Source: Candidatus Mcinerneyibacteriota bacterium (GTDB lineage: Bacteria; Macinerneyibacteriota; Macinerneyibacteria; Macinerneyibacteriales; DSCS01). From it: a DNA stretch of 41,538 nucleotides. Made by a program: the position numbers and the translations under genes. Shown here one piece after another: positions 16,064-22,879 of this stretch; the first letter of the stretch is position 1, and every line of letters starts with the position of its first letter. The notes beneath the pieces were generated by a model. The model saw only the letters and a program-made list of their open reading frames with translations, ran no database searches and had not been told where the DNA came from. The DNA is taken from contig JAFGWL010000035.1 of assembly GCA_016937175.1 (NCBI GenBank), forward strand, positions 1-41,538, given 5' to 3'.

Positions 16064-16930
16064 CTACCTGAAAAAGCGGTTAATGGCCTTTTCTGTTCCC
16101 AGAATTGCCAGAAGAAGTGTAAGCCCCCCGGCTGCGGCCAGATCTTCGGGAGGGATAAAGGAGAGTCCCGGGAGAGGGATGCGGGCCATGGAGAACAGAT
16201 GGTGGAAAAGCGCCAGACTTCCTCCGAAGGAGAGGAGAGCATAGAAGAGGGACTCGATGTAAAAGGGGGTCCGGATATAGAGTTTGGTCCCGCCTACGAT
16301 CTCCATGATCTCGATCTCTTCCTTAAGGGGATAGAGAGTGGCTTTGAAGATGGAGACCCAGAGGATATAAGTTACCAGGAAGAGAGCTCCCAAAAGAAAA
16401 AGGAAAAAGAGCTCGGCCCCGCGTGTGATACGGAAGAGGAGGGCGAACCATTCCCCGGGGTAGATCACGGCAAGGACTTCACCTCTCTTTTCCAGGGCTC
16501 CTGCAAAACCATCGATGTTTTTAAGCGTCTCGAGGCTCAAGCTGCATTGCACCGTCAGTGTGGGAGGAAGGGGGTTCTCTCCCAGAAGTTCAACGGCCTG
16601 GGCGAGAGTCTCATCTTGGGCGGCGAAGTCATTAAGATTCTCCGTTTCGTCCCGGAATGTGATATTTCTTACACTCACGAAACGATTGTCCCGCACCCAT
16701 CCGATGAGGGATGCGACCTCTTCCTGGGATAATCCCTTCCTGAGGATGATCTCCAGACGGGCCCGGGAAGCCAAGAAATCGAGTCCCGTATTGATATTAG
16801 CTCTGCCCAGAAGGAGGAGGAGGTTCAGAGAGATCAAGACAAAAAGAGATAGTATAAGCGGCCAGGATGTCTTGCGGTGCTGAACGATATTTCTCAGCCC
16901 CAGTCTTATGAGAAAAAAGAACTTAGTCAC
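16064..16930 (-). CDS. ftsX: cell division protein FtsX
   Basis: A 288-aa inner-membrane protein. A TM segment at about 22-42 is followed by an extracytoplasmic domain (about 43-165), then three TM segments (about 172-196, 222-245, 262-280) in the FtsX/FtsX-like permease layout. The cytoplasmic loop EEIEIMEIVGGTKLYIRTPF (about 207-226) is the conserved FtsX coupling segment. It overlaps ftsE by 8 bases and is followed at once by the EnvC-like gene. FtsEX transmits ATP hydrolysis across the membrane to switch on the periplasmic activator. Confidence 0.93.
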   Translation of the reverse strand: MTKFFFLIRLGLRNIVQHRKTSWPLILSLFVLISLNLLLLLGRANINTGLDFLASRARLEIILRKGLSQEEVASLIGWVRDNRFVSVRNITFRDETENLNDFAAQDETLAQAVELLGENPLPPTLTVQCSLSLETLKNIDGFAGALEKRGEVLAVIYPGEWFALLFRITRGAELFFLFLLGALFLVTYILWVSIFKATLYPLKEEIEIMEIVGGTKLYIRTPFYIESLFYALLSFGGSLALFHHLFSMARIPLPGLSFIPPEDLAAAGGLTLLLAILGTEKAINRFFR

Positions 16931-17576
16931 GGATCCGGCCCTCCTCCAGTTCTATCCTCCTGAAAGGATAACGGTCGACAAGATTGTAATCGTGGGTAGC
17001 CATGATCACGGTAGTCCCGTTAGCATTGATCTGTTTAAGGAGGTCCATGATGGTGGAGGAGAGGGAAGGATCCAGGTTTCCCGTGGGCTCATCGGCCAGG
17101 ATGATCCGGGGTGATGTGACGAGAGCCCTGGCGATAGCCGCTCTCTGTTGCTCACCGCCGGAGAGCTGATAGACAGGAGTCTTGATCTTGTGCCCCATAT
17201 GCAATGTGGAGAGGACCTCAAGGATACGTGTGTGGGCCACCGACGGGGAGAGCCCCACGACATTAGCCGCCAGGGCCATGTTTTCATAGACCGTTTTCGT
17301 CAGGATGAGTTTGAAATCCTGAAAGACCACGCCGATCTTCTGGCGAAGCAGGGCCCGTCCTCGATGGGACATCTTACGGACTTTTTTCCCGAAGACATAG
17401 AGTTCTCCCCGGGTAGGGCGCTCTTCTCCATAGATCAGTTTAAGGAAAGTCGATTTACCGGCTCCGCTGGGCCCGGTGAGGAAAACGAATTCACGATCGC
17501 TCACAGTAATATTGATATCTTTCAAAGCAGGCCATGTTTTTAAATAGGTCTTGTAGAGATGGCTCATGCGTATCAT
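16923..17576 (-). CDS. ftsE: cell division ATP-binding protein FtsE
   Basis: A 217-aa ABC ATPase, the normal FtsE length. Walker A is GPSGAGKST (35-43), the Q-loop FQDFKL is near 90, the signature is LSGGEQQR, and Walker B is ILADEPTGNLD. FQDF and DEPTGNLD are typical of FtsE. It opens an ftsE-ftsX-envC operon. The start has no ribosome site; a -10 hexamer lies 6 bases before the ATG, so the mRNA is probably leaderless. A second ATG 9 bases in is the alternative. Confidence 0.95.
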   Translation of the reverse strand: MIRMSHLYKTYLKTWPALKDINITVSDREFVFLTGPSGAGKSTFLKLIYGEERPTRGELYVFGKKVRKMSHRGRALLRQKIGVVFQDFKLILTKTVYENMALAANVVGLSPSVAHTRILEVLSTLHMGHKIKTPVYQLSGGEQQRAAIARALVTSPRIILADEPTGNLDPSLSSTIMDLLKQINANGTTVIMATHDYNLVDRYPFRRIELEEGRIRD

Positions 17577-17582
17577 ATTCTC

Positions 17583-17610
17583 ATCATATCAAAAAAGTAC
17601 GGTTCATCAA
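17583..17610 (-). promoter_or_regulatory. leaderless promoter of ftsE
   Basis: Minus strand TTGATG (17605-17610), a 16-base spacer and TATGAT (17583-17588), 6 bases before the ATG. The geometry matches the MscS gene's promoter exactly. Confidence 0.6.
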
Positions 17611-17624
17611 TAGGGAATAGAGGC

Positions 17625-17652
17625 TTTACCTTTTTTTATTTCTTTTTATAAT
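17625..17652 (+). promoter_or_regulatory. manC promoter
   Basis: TTTACC (17625-17630), a 16-base spacer and TATAAT (17647-17652), then AAAGGAG and the ATG at 17679. Divergent from the ftsE promoter. Confidence 0.65.
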
Positions 17653-17678
17653 AGAGAAAGGCAAAGAAAGGAGACCAC

Positions 17679-19040
17679 ATGACATTTCTTATCTTAGCCG
17701 GAGGAAGCGGAAAACGGCTCTTTCCCCTGAGCCGGGATAAATTCCCGAAGCAGTTCCTTTCTCTGACAGGAGAGAATTCCCTCCTCGGGGAGACTCTTCT
17801 CCGGACGCGTGAGGAGCCTTTTCTTCTTATCGGGAACCAGGCAAGCCTTCACCTCCTCCGGAAGGAAGTGAAGAAGATGAAGGCCGACAAGCGCGGCGAA
17901 GTCATCGCAGAGCCGTTCGGGAGGAATACAGCACCTGCCATCCTTTTGGGCCTTTCCCGTATCCCTGATAATGATATCGTTGCGGTAATCCCTTCGGACC
18001 ACTTCATCAAAGAGACAGAAAAGTTCTGGAAAACTCTTCAGGACGCCGTAGAGCTGGCCCGAGCCGGTTACATCACTACCTTGGGGGTCACTCCCGAAAG
18101 GCCTGAGACGGGATACGGTTATATCAAAAAAGGAGCACCCCTGAGTAGAGGATTCAAAGTCGGCGCCTTTAAGGAAAAACCCGATGCCGAAACAGCGGAA
18201 AAGTATCTTCAAGAGGGAAACACGCTGTGGAATTCGGGGATGTTTGTCTTTGAGAAAAGGGCCATGGTGGAAGAGATCAGGGCCCTTCATCCGGATCTGT
18301 ATCGTTTTTATATTGCCGTTAAAGGGGCTTCCCCGGAGGACTGGAAAGAGATCTATAAAAAGGCTCCGGATATCTCCATAGACTATGCTGTTATGGAGAA
18401 GACAGAAAAAGCTGCTGTCGTAGAGGGGGATTTCGGATGGACCGATATCGGCAGCTGGGAGGCCCTGAAAAGATTTCTGGCGCCGGAAGAGGGGAATGCC
18501 GCGCTGAAGACAGAGCTCTATTCCATGGACAGCCATGACAATCTTGTCATCACGAGGGATAAAAGCGTGGGGTTGATCGGCGTTCGGGAGACCGCTGTCA
18601 TCGATACCGGGGATTTTCTTCTGGTCGGAGACCTCAGACGTTCCCAGGACGTGAAAGAGCTGGCTTCCCTTGTACAGGAAAGAGACCCGGGGACAGCGGA
18701 AGCCCATAAAGATGAAGTACGGCCCTGGGGGAGTTTTACATCCCTGGATGAAGAAACGGGGTTTAAAGTTAAAAAAATCGTTGTCTCTTCCGGGGAACGC
18801 CTCTCCCTCCAGTATCATCATCAGAGGGACGAAGACTGGATCATCGTCCGGGGAGAAGGCCTGATGACATTGGGCAGCCGTACCTTTCCCGTCAAGGCGG
18901 GAGACCATGTCCACATCCCGAGAGAAGAGACCCATACAATCGAAGGAGTGACTGAGACGGTCTTTATCGAAGTCCAGAGGGGCGAGTATCTGGGTGAAGA
19001 CGATATCGTCCGCCTTGAAGACCGATATGGACGGACGTAA
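17679..19040 (+). CDS. manC: mannose-1-phosphate guanylyltransferase / mannose-6-phosphate isomerase
   Basis: A 453-aa type II bifunctional enzyme that makes GDP-mannose for surface polysaccharide. The N-terminal nucleotidyltransferase (about 1-270) has LILAGGSGKRLFPLSRDKFPKQ (4-25) and the sugar-binding FKEKPD near 168. A linker leads to a C-terminal cupin isomerase (about 340-453) with SLQYHHQRDEDWIIVRG and HIPREETHTI metal-site residues. The ribosome site AAAGGAG supports the start. It is a single gene; the TAA lies inside the first upstream dyad of the heat-shock promoter. Confidence 0.95.
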   Translation: MTFLILAGGSGKRLFPLSRDKFPKQFLSLTGENSLLGETLLRTREEPFLLIGNQASLHLLRKEVKKMKADKRGEVIAEPFGRNTAPAILLGLSRIPDNDIVAVIPSDHFIKETEKFWKTLQDAVELARAGYITTLGVTPERPETGYGYIKKGAPLSRGFKVGAFKEKPDAETAEKYLQEGNTLWNSGMFVFEKRAMVEEIRALHPDLYRFYIAVKGASPEDWKEIYKKAPDISIDYAVMEKTEKAAVVEGDFGWTDIGSWEALKRFLAPEEGNAALKTELYSMDSHDNLVITRDKSVGLIGVRETAVIDTGDFLLVGDLRRSQDVKELASLVQERDPGTAEAHKDEVRPWGSFTSLDEETGFKVKKIVVSSGERLSLQYHHQRDEDWIIVRGEGLMTLGSRTFPVKAGDHVHIPREETHTIEGVTETVFIEVQRGEYLGEDDIVRLEDRYGRT

Positions 19041-19103
19041 TGTCCGTTTATTAGACAACTGTCTTGTATTTGGACTAATTGTCTATTTTTCGGACAGTTG
19101 TTT
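19033..19103 (+). promoter_or_regulatory. four evenly spaced dyads, putative enhancer-binding sites
   Basis: Four dyads of the form RGAC-N4/5-GTYY: 19033-19045 (GGACGTAATGTCC), 19053-19064 (AGACAACTGTCT), 19072-19084 (GGACTAATTGTCT) and 19092-19103 (GGACAGTTGTTT). Their centres are about 19.5 bases apart throughout. They lie about 100-170 bases upstream of the sigma-54 -12 element, the usual place for activator (bEBP) sites. The first overlaps the manC stop and extends to ACGGAC/GTCCGT, so it could also be a weak terminator stem. Confidence 0.6.
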
Positions 19104-19191
19104 GCACGGGTAAAACTAACCCTAATTTTACTATTACTTCTATCTCCTTTATATTCTTATAATTAGCTTATTCATCCAGAAGGCCGAGATT

Positions 19192-19207
19192 TGGCACGGT
19201 CTTTGCT
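19192..19207 (+). promoter_or_regulatory. sigma-54 promoter of the small heat-shock operon
   Basis: TGGCAC (19192-19197), N5 and TTGCT (19203-19207) is an exact match to the -24/-12 consensus, with GG and GC 10 bases apart. It lies 31 bases before the ATG at 19238. No sigma-70-like promoter or CIRCE element was seen in the same gap. Confidence 0.85.
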
Positions 19208-19237
19208 AAATTATAAGAGAAAAAAAGGAGGTGTGTT

Positions 19238-19711
19238 ATGAAACCTGTCAAGAGAAGTGATGAAAAGAGGATGGATGTGGCACGTCGGTATGACCCTTTC
19301 AGAGACTTCTTCGACGAATTCGAATCGATGTTCGAGGACTTTTTCCGTCCCGGCCTTGTAAGCCGGACGGAAGATTCCCCGGCTTTGATCCATGCAGATA
19401 TAGGGGAAGATGATGAGAAATATATGGTCAGGGCGGCGCTTCCCGGCATGGATGAAAAGAACATCAAAGTGAGTGTCGAAGACGGCGTCCTCTCTATTCA
19501 GGCGGAGCGGAAAGAAGAGGAGAGTGAAGAGAAGAAGGGCTATTTCCGACGGGAGATCGGGTACGGAAGGTATGAACGCCGGTTCCGCCTCCCGGATAAT
19601 GTCAATCTGGACAAGGTCGATGCCCGTTACAAAAACGGCATCCTGGATATCGACTTACCGAAAAAAGAAAAAGGGATGTCCAAAAAAGAGATCAAGGTCA
19701 AAGGGGCCTGA
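19238..19711 (+). CDS. small heat-shock protein (Hsp20/alpha-crystallin)
   Basis: A 157-aa chaperone. The N-terminal arm is rich in Phe and acidic residues (DPFRDFFDEFESMFEDFF, about 19-36). The alpha-crystallin domain spans about 48-148 and holds VRAALPGMDEKNI and the conserved ARYKNGILDIDLPK. The C-terminal KEIKV is an IxI/V-type assembly motif. AAAGGAGG precedes the ATG. It is expressed from a sigma-54 promoter, so it probably responds to a signal sensed by an enhancer-binding protein rather than by HrcA or sigma-32. Cytoplasmic holdase that forms oligomers, perhaps with the next gene's product. Confidence 0.95.
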   Translation: MKPVKRSDEKRMDVARRYDPFRDFFDEFESMFEDFFRPGLVSRTEDSPALIHADIGEDDEKYMVRAALPGMDEKNIKVSVEDGVLSIQAERKEEESEEKKGYFRREIGYGRYERRFRLPDNVNLDKVDARYKNGILDIDLPKKEKGMSKKEIKVKGA

Positions 19712-19723
19712 GCCCCTTTGACC
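19696..19723 (+). promoter_or_regulatory. 12-bp hairpin spanning the stop codon between the two Hsp20 genes
   Basis: A perfect 12-bp stem (19696-19707 with 19712-19723) around a CTGA loop that contains the first gene's stop. There is no T-run, so it is not a standard terminator. The second gene's AAGGAG site follows 8 bases later. It may stabilise or process the mRNA and set the ratio of the two chaperones. Confidence 0.6.
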
Positions 19724-19740
19724 CTGGGTAAGGAGCAGAT

Positions 19741-20106
19741 ATGACTGTTATCGCATTGAACAGGTGTTATCCCGGAATACGGGAAAAAGAAGCAGAGATC
19801 GAGGCTGTCGTAGGACAGACCGATGAAGGCTTTGAGGTCAGGGCAGCCCTGCCCGGTGTGGACAAAGAGAAGATCACTCTTTTTGTGGACAGCGGACGTC
19901 TGGTGATCAAGGCCCTGCGAGAGTCCTCCTTTGCCCAAGGACGGGAGATACGGCGGGAACTGGCTCAAGGCGAGATGAAAAAAGAGTACTACCTTCCAGA
20001 GTCCGTCGACGTGGACAATGTCTCTGCACGATTTGAAAACGGGATTCTCTCTGTCCGGTTACCTTTGAGACAACAATCCGGCCCCAGAGCCGTTTCCATA
20101 GAATAG
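19741..20106 (+). CDS. second small heat-shock protein (Hsp20), short form
   Basis: A 121-aa Hsp20-like protein, about 35 residues shorter than its neighbour. The N-terminal arm is reduced to about 25 residues. The alpha-crystallin core has VRAALPGVDKEKI and ARFENGILSVRLP, the same signatures as the first gene, and ends VSIE. An AAGGAG site lies 5 bases upstream. It is co-transcribed with the first Hsp20 gene and ends in a strong terminator. The pair probably arose by duplication and may form mixed oligomers. Confidence 0.92.
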   Translation: MTVIALNRCYPGIREKEAEIEAVVGQTDEGFEVRAALPGVDKEKITLFVDSGRLVIKALRESSFAQGREIRRELAQGEMKKEYYLPESVDVDNVSARFENGILSVRLPLRQQSGPRAVSIE

Positions 20107-20121
20107 GCTTCCTAAAGCCGC

Positions 20122-20150
20122 AGGGCGGGTTTCCCGCCCTTTTTTTTATT
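20122..20150 (+). terminator. terminator of the Hsp20 operon
   Basis: AGGGCGGG/CCCGCCCT stem (20122-20129 with 20133-20140), TTT loop and a run of nine T. A classic intrinsic terminator. Confidence 0.95.
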
Positions 20151-20168
20151 TCTGTCAACTAATTTCGC

Positions 20169-20197
20169 TTGACACTTTTCCCGGGCCATGGTAGGCT
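20169..20197 (+). promoter_or_regulatory. ylxM-ffh operon promoter (leaderless)
   Basis: TTGACA (20169-20174), a 17-base spacer and TAGGCT (20192-20197), 7 bases before the ATG at 20205. No ribosome site is present. The -10 is weaker than the -35. Confidence 0.5.
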
Positions 20198-20204
20198 CTG
20201 TCTC

Positions 20205-20534
20205 ATGAAACAGATGGAAAACAGAGAATATATCATCGACCTCTATGAGATCTATAAAGAGCTCCTCACGTCAAGGCAGAGGCAGTATTTCGAATATTAC
20301 TATTACGAGGATTACAGCCTGAGTGAGATCGCTGAAAATTTTGGTGTCAGCCGTCAGGCCGTCCAGACGGCTTTGCAAAAATGCAACGATAATCTTCAGA
20401 GATTTGAAAAAGCGCTTTCTGTTTACAGAAAAAAAGAGGAGAGAAACAGGGCTCTTGACGAGCTCATGGGCTTGACACGCCGGGCCTCATGTTTTAAAGA
20501 GATCTCGCAACTGGCGGAAAGGCTGAGAGGCTGA
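20205..20534 (+). CDS. ylxM: YlxM-type helix-turn-helix protein, SRP-associated
   Basis: A 109-aa protein of the UPF0122/YlxM family. The HTH YSLSEIAENFGVSRQAVQTALQ lies at about 39-60 after LTSRQRQYFEYYY. YlxM genes usually sit directly before ffh, as here (2 bases apart), and the protein is linked to the signal recognition particle. The frame opens earlier at 20169, but that codon is the -35 element. ATG 20205 (MKQMEN) or 20214 is the start; the mRNA is probably leaderless. Confidence 0.88.
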   Translation: MKQMENREYIIDLYEIYKELLTSRQRQYFEYYYYEDYSLSEIAENFGVSRQAVQTALQKCNDNLQRFEKALSVYRKKEERNRALDELMGLTRRASCFKEISQLAERLRG

Positions 20535-20536
20535 TT

Positions 20537-21844
20537 ATGTTTGACTCTCTGTCAGCGAAACTTGATGCTGTCTTTAAAAAGCTCTCCCGCCATGGGATCC
20601 TGCGCCCCGAAGATGTCAAAACAGGCCTCCGTGAGATCAGGATCGCCCTTCTTGAGGCGGATGTCCATTACAAGGTGGTAAAAGAATTCATTCAGAACGT
20701 GGAATCCAGGGCTGTCGGAGAGGCGGTGCTGAAAAGCCTCACCCCGGCCCAGCAGATCGTCAAGATCGTACGGGATGAGATGCTTGCCGTTTTGGGAAAA
20801 CCGGCTCCGGTGGATACCTCAGCCTCTCCGGCTATCATCATGCTTGTGGGCCTTCAGGGTTCCGGGAAGACTACTGCTGCAGCTAAAATAGCTAAGAAAT
20901 TCAAAAAGGAGGGGCTGAAGCCTTTTCTGATAGCAGCTGACCTCCAAAGGCCCGCTGCCATCGACCAGCTGGAACATCTTGCCCATGAGATCGGAGTGGG
21001 CATCTATGCCGACAAAGAGAGTAAAGATGTCGGGAAGGTGGCCCGACAGGGGGTGGAGGCCGGGAAAAGGTCATTCGCAAAGGTCATTATCCTTGATACA
21101 GCAGGGCGTCTTCAGATCGACGGGGCACTGATGGATGAACTGGACATCCTTCAGAAAAGTATCCGGCCGCAGGAGACCCTTTTAGTCGTAGATGCCATGG
21201 CGGGGCAGGATGCCGTCAATGTCGCTTCGGGGTTTCAGGAGAAAATCGGGATAGACGGCGTCATCTTTACAAAGGTTGACAGTGATGCCCGCGGAGGAGC
21301 TCTTCTCTCTTTAAGGATGGTCACAGGAAAGCCTGTGAAGTTTATCGGTGTGGGGGAAAAAAGCGATGATCTGGAAACCTTTCAGCCTGAGCGGATGGTA
21401 TCCCGTATCCTGGGAATGGGAGACGTCCTCACCCTCATCGAAAAAGCTGAGGAGCAGTGGACGGAAGATGAAGCCCGGGATATGGAGGCCAAGTTTCTTA
21501 AAGCCCAATTCACGCTGGAAGACTTTATGAAGCAGATCAAGATGATTAAAAAGATGGGTTCGCTGAGTACACTTCTGAAAATGATCCCGGGGATGCCGCG
21601 GGATCTTGATGTGGATGAAAAACAGCTTGTCCGGGTGGAATCGATCATTCAGTCGATGACACCACGGGAAAGGCAATATCCCGGGATCATCAAAGCGAGC
21701 CGGAAGAAGAGGATCGCCCGGGGGTCCGGGCGGAGTGTGGCAGAAGTAAACCAGCTGCTTAGGCAGTATGAGATGAGTAAGAAGATGATGAAAAAACTGG
21801 GAAAGGGCGGACAGAACGCCGGGATTCCCGGGCTTTTTCAGTAA
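20537..21844 (+). CDS. ffh: signal recognition particle protein Ffh
   Basis: A 435-aa SRP54 GTPase that with 4.5S RNA targets membrane proteins to FtsY and SecYEG. The N domain is followed by the G domain with GLQGSGKTT (about 104-112), DTAGRLQID, TKVDSDARGG (about 246), and the M domain with its Met-rich helices from about 325 (FMKQIKMIKKMG, SKKMMKKLGKGG). It starts 2 bases after ylxM and opens the ribosomal-protein cluster. The 4.5S RNA gene was not found in this window. Confidence 0.97.
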   Translation: MFDSLSAKLDAVFKKLSRHGILRPEDVKTGLREIRIALLEADVHYKVVKEFIQNVESRAVGEAVLKSLTPAQQIVKIVRDEMLAVLGKPAPVDTSASPAIIMLVGLQGSGKTTAAAKIAKKFKKEGLKPFLIAADLQRPAAIDQLEHLAHEIGVGIYADKESKDVGKVARQGVEAGKRSFAKVIILDTAGRLQIDGALMDELDILQKSIRPQETLLVVDAMAGQDAVNVASGFQEKIGIDGVIFTKVDSDARGGALLSLRMVTGKPVKFIGVGEKSDDLETFQPERMVSRILGMGDVLTLIEKAEEQWTEDEARDMEAKFLKAQFTLEDFMKQIKMIKKMGSLSTLLKMIPGMPRDLDVDEKQLVRVESIIQSMTPRERQYPGIIKASRKKRIARGSGRSVAEVNQLLRQYEMSKKMMKKLGKGGQNAGIPGLFQ

Positions 21845-21865
21845 ACGTGATGACAGGAGGTCGTT

Positions 21866-22132
21866 ATGGCAGTGAAGATCAGAATGAAACGTATCGGAAA
21901 AAAGGGACAGCCCTATTACAGGGTCGTTGTGGCGGATTCCCGGACTAAGAGAGATGGCCGCGTCATTGAAGAGGTGGGATATTATAATCCCAACACCCAG
22001 CCGGCCGATATCTCCATCAAGGAGGAGCGGGTCCTGGAATGGCTCGCCAAGGGAGCCCAGCCTACGGTTATCGCCAGGAATCTGTTGAAAAAGACCGGGA
22101 CCTGGGCCAAGTTCGCCGAAGGGAAAAAATAA
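21866..22132 (+). CDS. rpsP: 30S ribosomal protein S16
   Basis: An 88-aa ribosomal protein with the typical opening [25 protein letters not shown] and a later EEVGYYNP. The strong AGGAGG site fits high expression. Order ffh-rpsP-khpA-rimM-trmD-rplS is the common bacterial arrangement. It assembles early in the 30S subunit. Confidence 0.98.
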   Translation: MAVKIRMKRIGKKGQPYYRVVVADSRTKRDGRVIEEVGYYNPNTQPADISIKEERVLEWLAKGAQPTVIARNLLKKTGTWAKFAEGKK

Positions 22133-22136
22133 GGGT

Positions 22137-22376
22137 ATGAGAGAGAAAATGAAGGAAAACCTGGCCTTTTTCGTCCGGGAACTCGTCGAAGAGAAGGATG
22201 CCGTCCGCATCGACCTGGAGGAAGACCGGGAGACGATCATCCTGAAGATACACCTCGCGGAAAAAGACCGCGGAGCTGTTATCGGGGTGAATGGGAAACG
22301 GATCAAAGCCCTGAAAGAAGTCATCCATATGGAAGGCTTCAAAACAGGGAAGAAGGTACGCCTGGAAGTCATATGA
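22137..22376 (+). CDS. khpA: KH-domain RNA-binding protein KhpA
   Basis: A 79-aa single KH-domain protein (YlqC/KhpA family). The GxxG loop is GVNG in RGAVIGVNGKRIKAL (about 44-58). It sits between rpsP (4 bases) and rimM (ATGA overlap), the usual place. In other bacteria KhpA pairs with KhpB and affects cell-length and RNA metabolism. AAGGGT precedes the ATG; a second ATG four codons later is possible. Confidence 0.93.
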   Translation: MREKMKENLAFFVRELVEEKDAVRIDLEEDRETIILKIHLAEKDRGAVIGVNGKRIKALKEVIHMEGFKTGKKVRLEVI

Positions 22377-22879
22377 GTTATTTTCGGATCGGACGCATCT
22401 TAAAACCTCACGGTATCCGGGGCGCTTTCAAAGTCCTCGTCGAGACGGACTTTCCCGAACGATTTGCCCGTGATGAGAGTATCATCATTGAGCATAAGGG
22501 GGAATACAGAAGTTTTCCCCTGGAAGAGGTCAAGTACTTGAACAACGGAGTCGTGGTCTTGAAAGCTCAAGGGATCGATTCTCCAGAAGAGGCTGTCCGA
22601 TACAAAAACGAAGCGCTGGTCGTAACGGAAGAGGAGCTTACTCCCCTGGAAGAGGGGATGTATTATCACCACGACCTTATCGGCTGCCGCGTGATCCAGG
22701 CGGGGAAAGAGATCGGATCTGTCAAAGAGATCTTTTTTAACGGAGGGACAGATATCTATGTCGCCGAGACCGGCGACGGCCGGACTGTCATGATCCCGGC
22801 GGTCACCGACTTTGTCAAAAAGATCGACATTGAAAAAAAAGAGATCCTGGTCGAACTCATCGAAGGAATGATAGAATGA
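22373..22879 (+). CDS. rimM: ribosome maturation factor RimM
   Basis: A 168-aa protein with the RimM N domain ([28 protein letters not shown], about 4-31) and a PRC-barrel C-terminal half ([35 protein letters not shown]). It helps mature the 30S head through S19. It overlaps khpA and trmD by ATGA at both ends, so translation of the three is coupled. Confidence 0.96.
   Translation: MSYFRIGRILKPHGIRGAFKVLVETDFPERFARDESIIIEHKGEYRSFPLEEVKYLNNGVVVLKAQGIDSPEEAVRYKNEALVVTEEELTPLEEGMYYHHDLIGCRVIQAGKEIGSVKEIFFNGGTDIYVAETGDGRTVMIPAVTDFVKKIDIEKKEILVELIEGMIE

Noticed and set aside
17694-19058. 454-codon minus-strand open frame opposite manC
   Set aside because: Long only because manC's codon use avoids stops in that frame. 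No motif, and the plus-strand enzyme is certain.
19033-19103. Dyad cluster as CRISPR or insertion remnant
   Set aside because: Units are 12-13 bases with no constant spacer or repeat identity, and no cas or transposase genes are in the window. Operators fit better.
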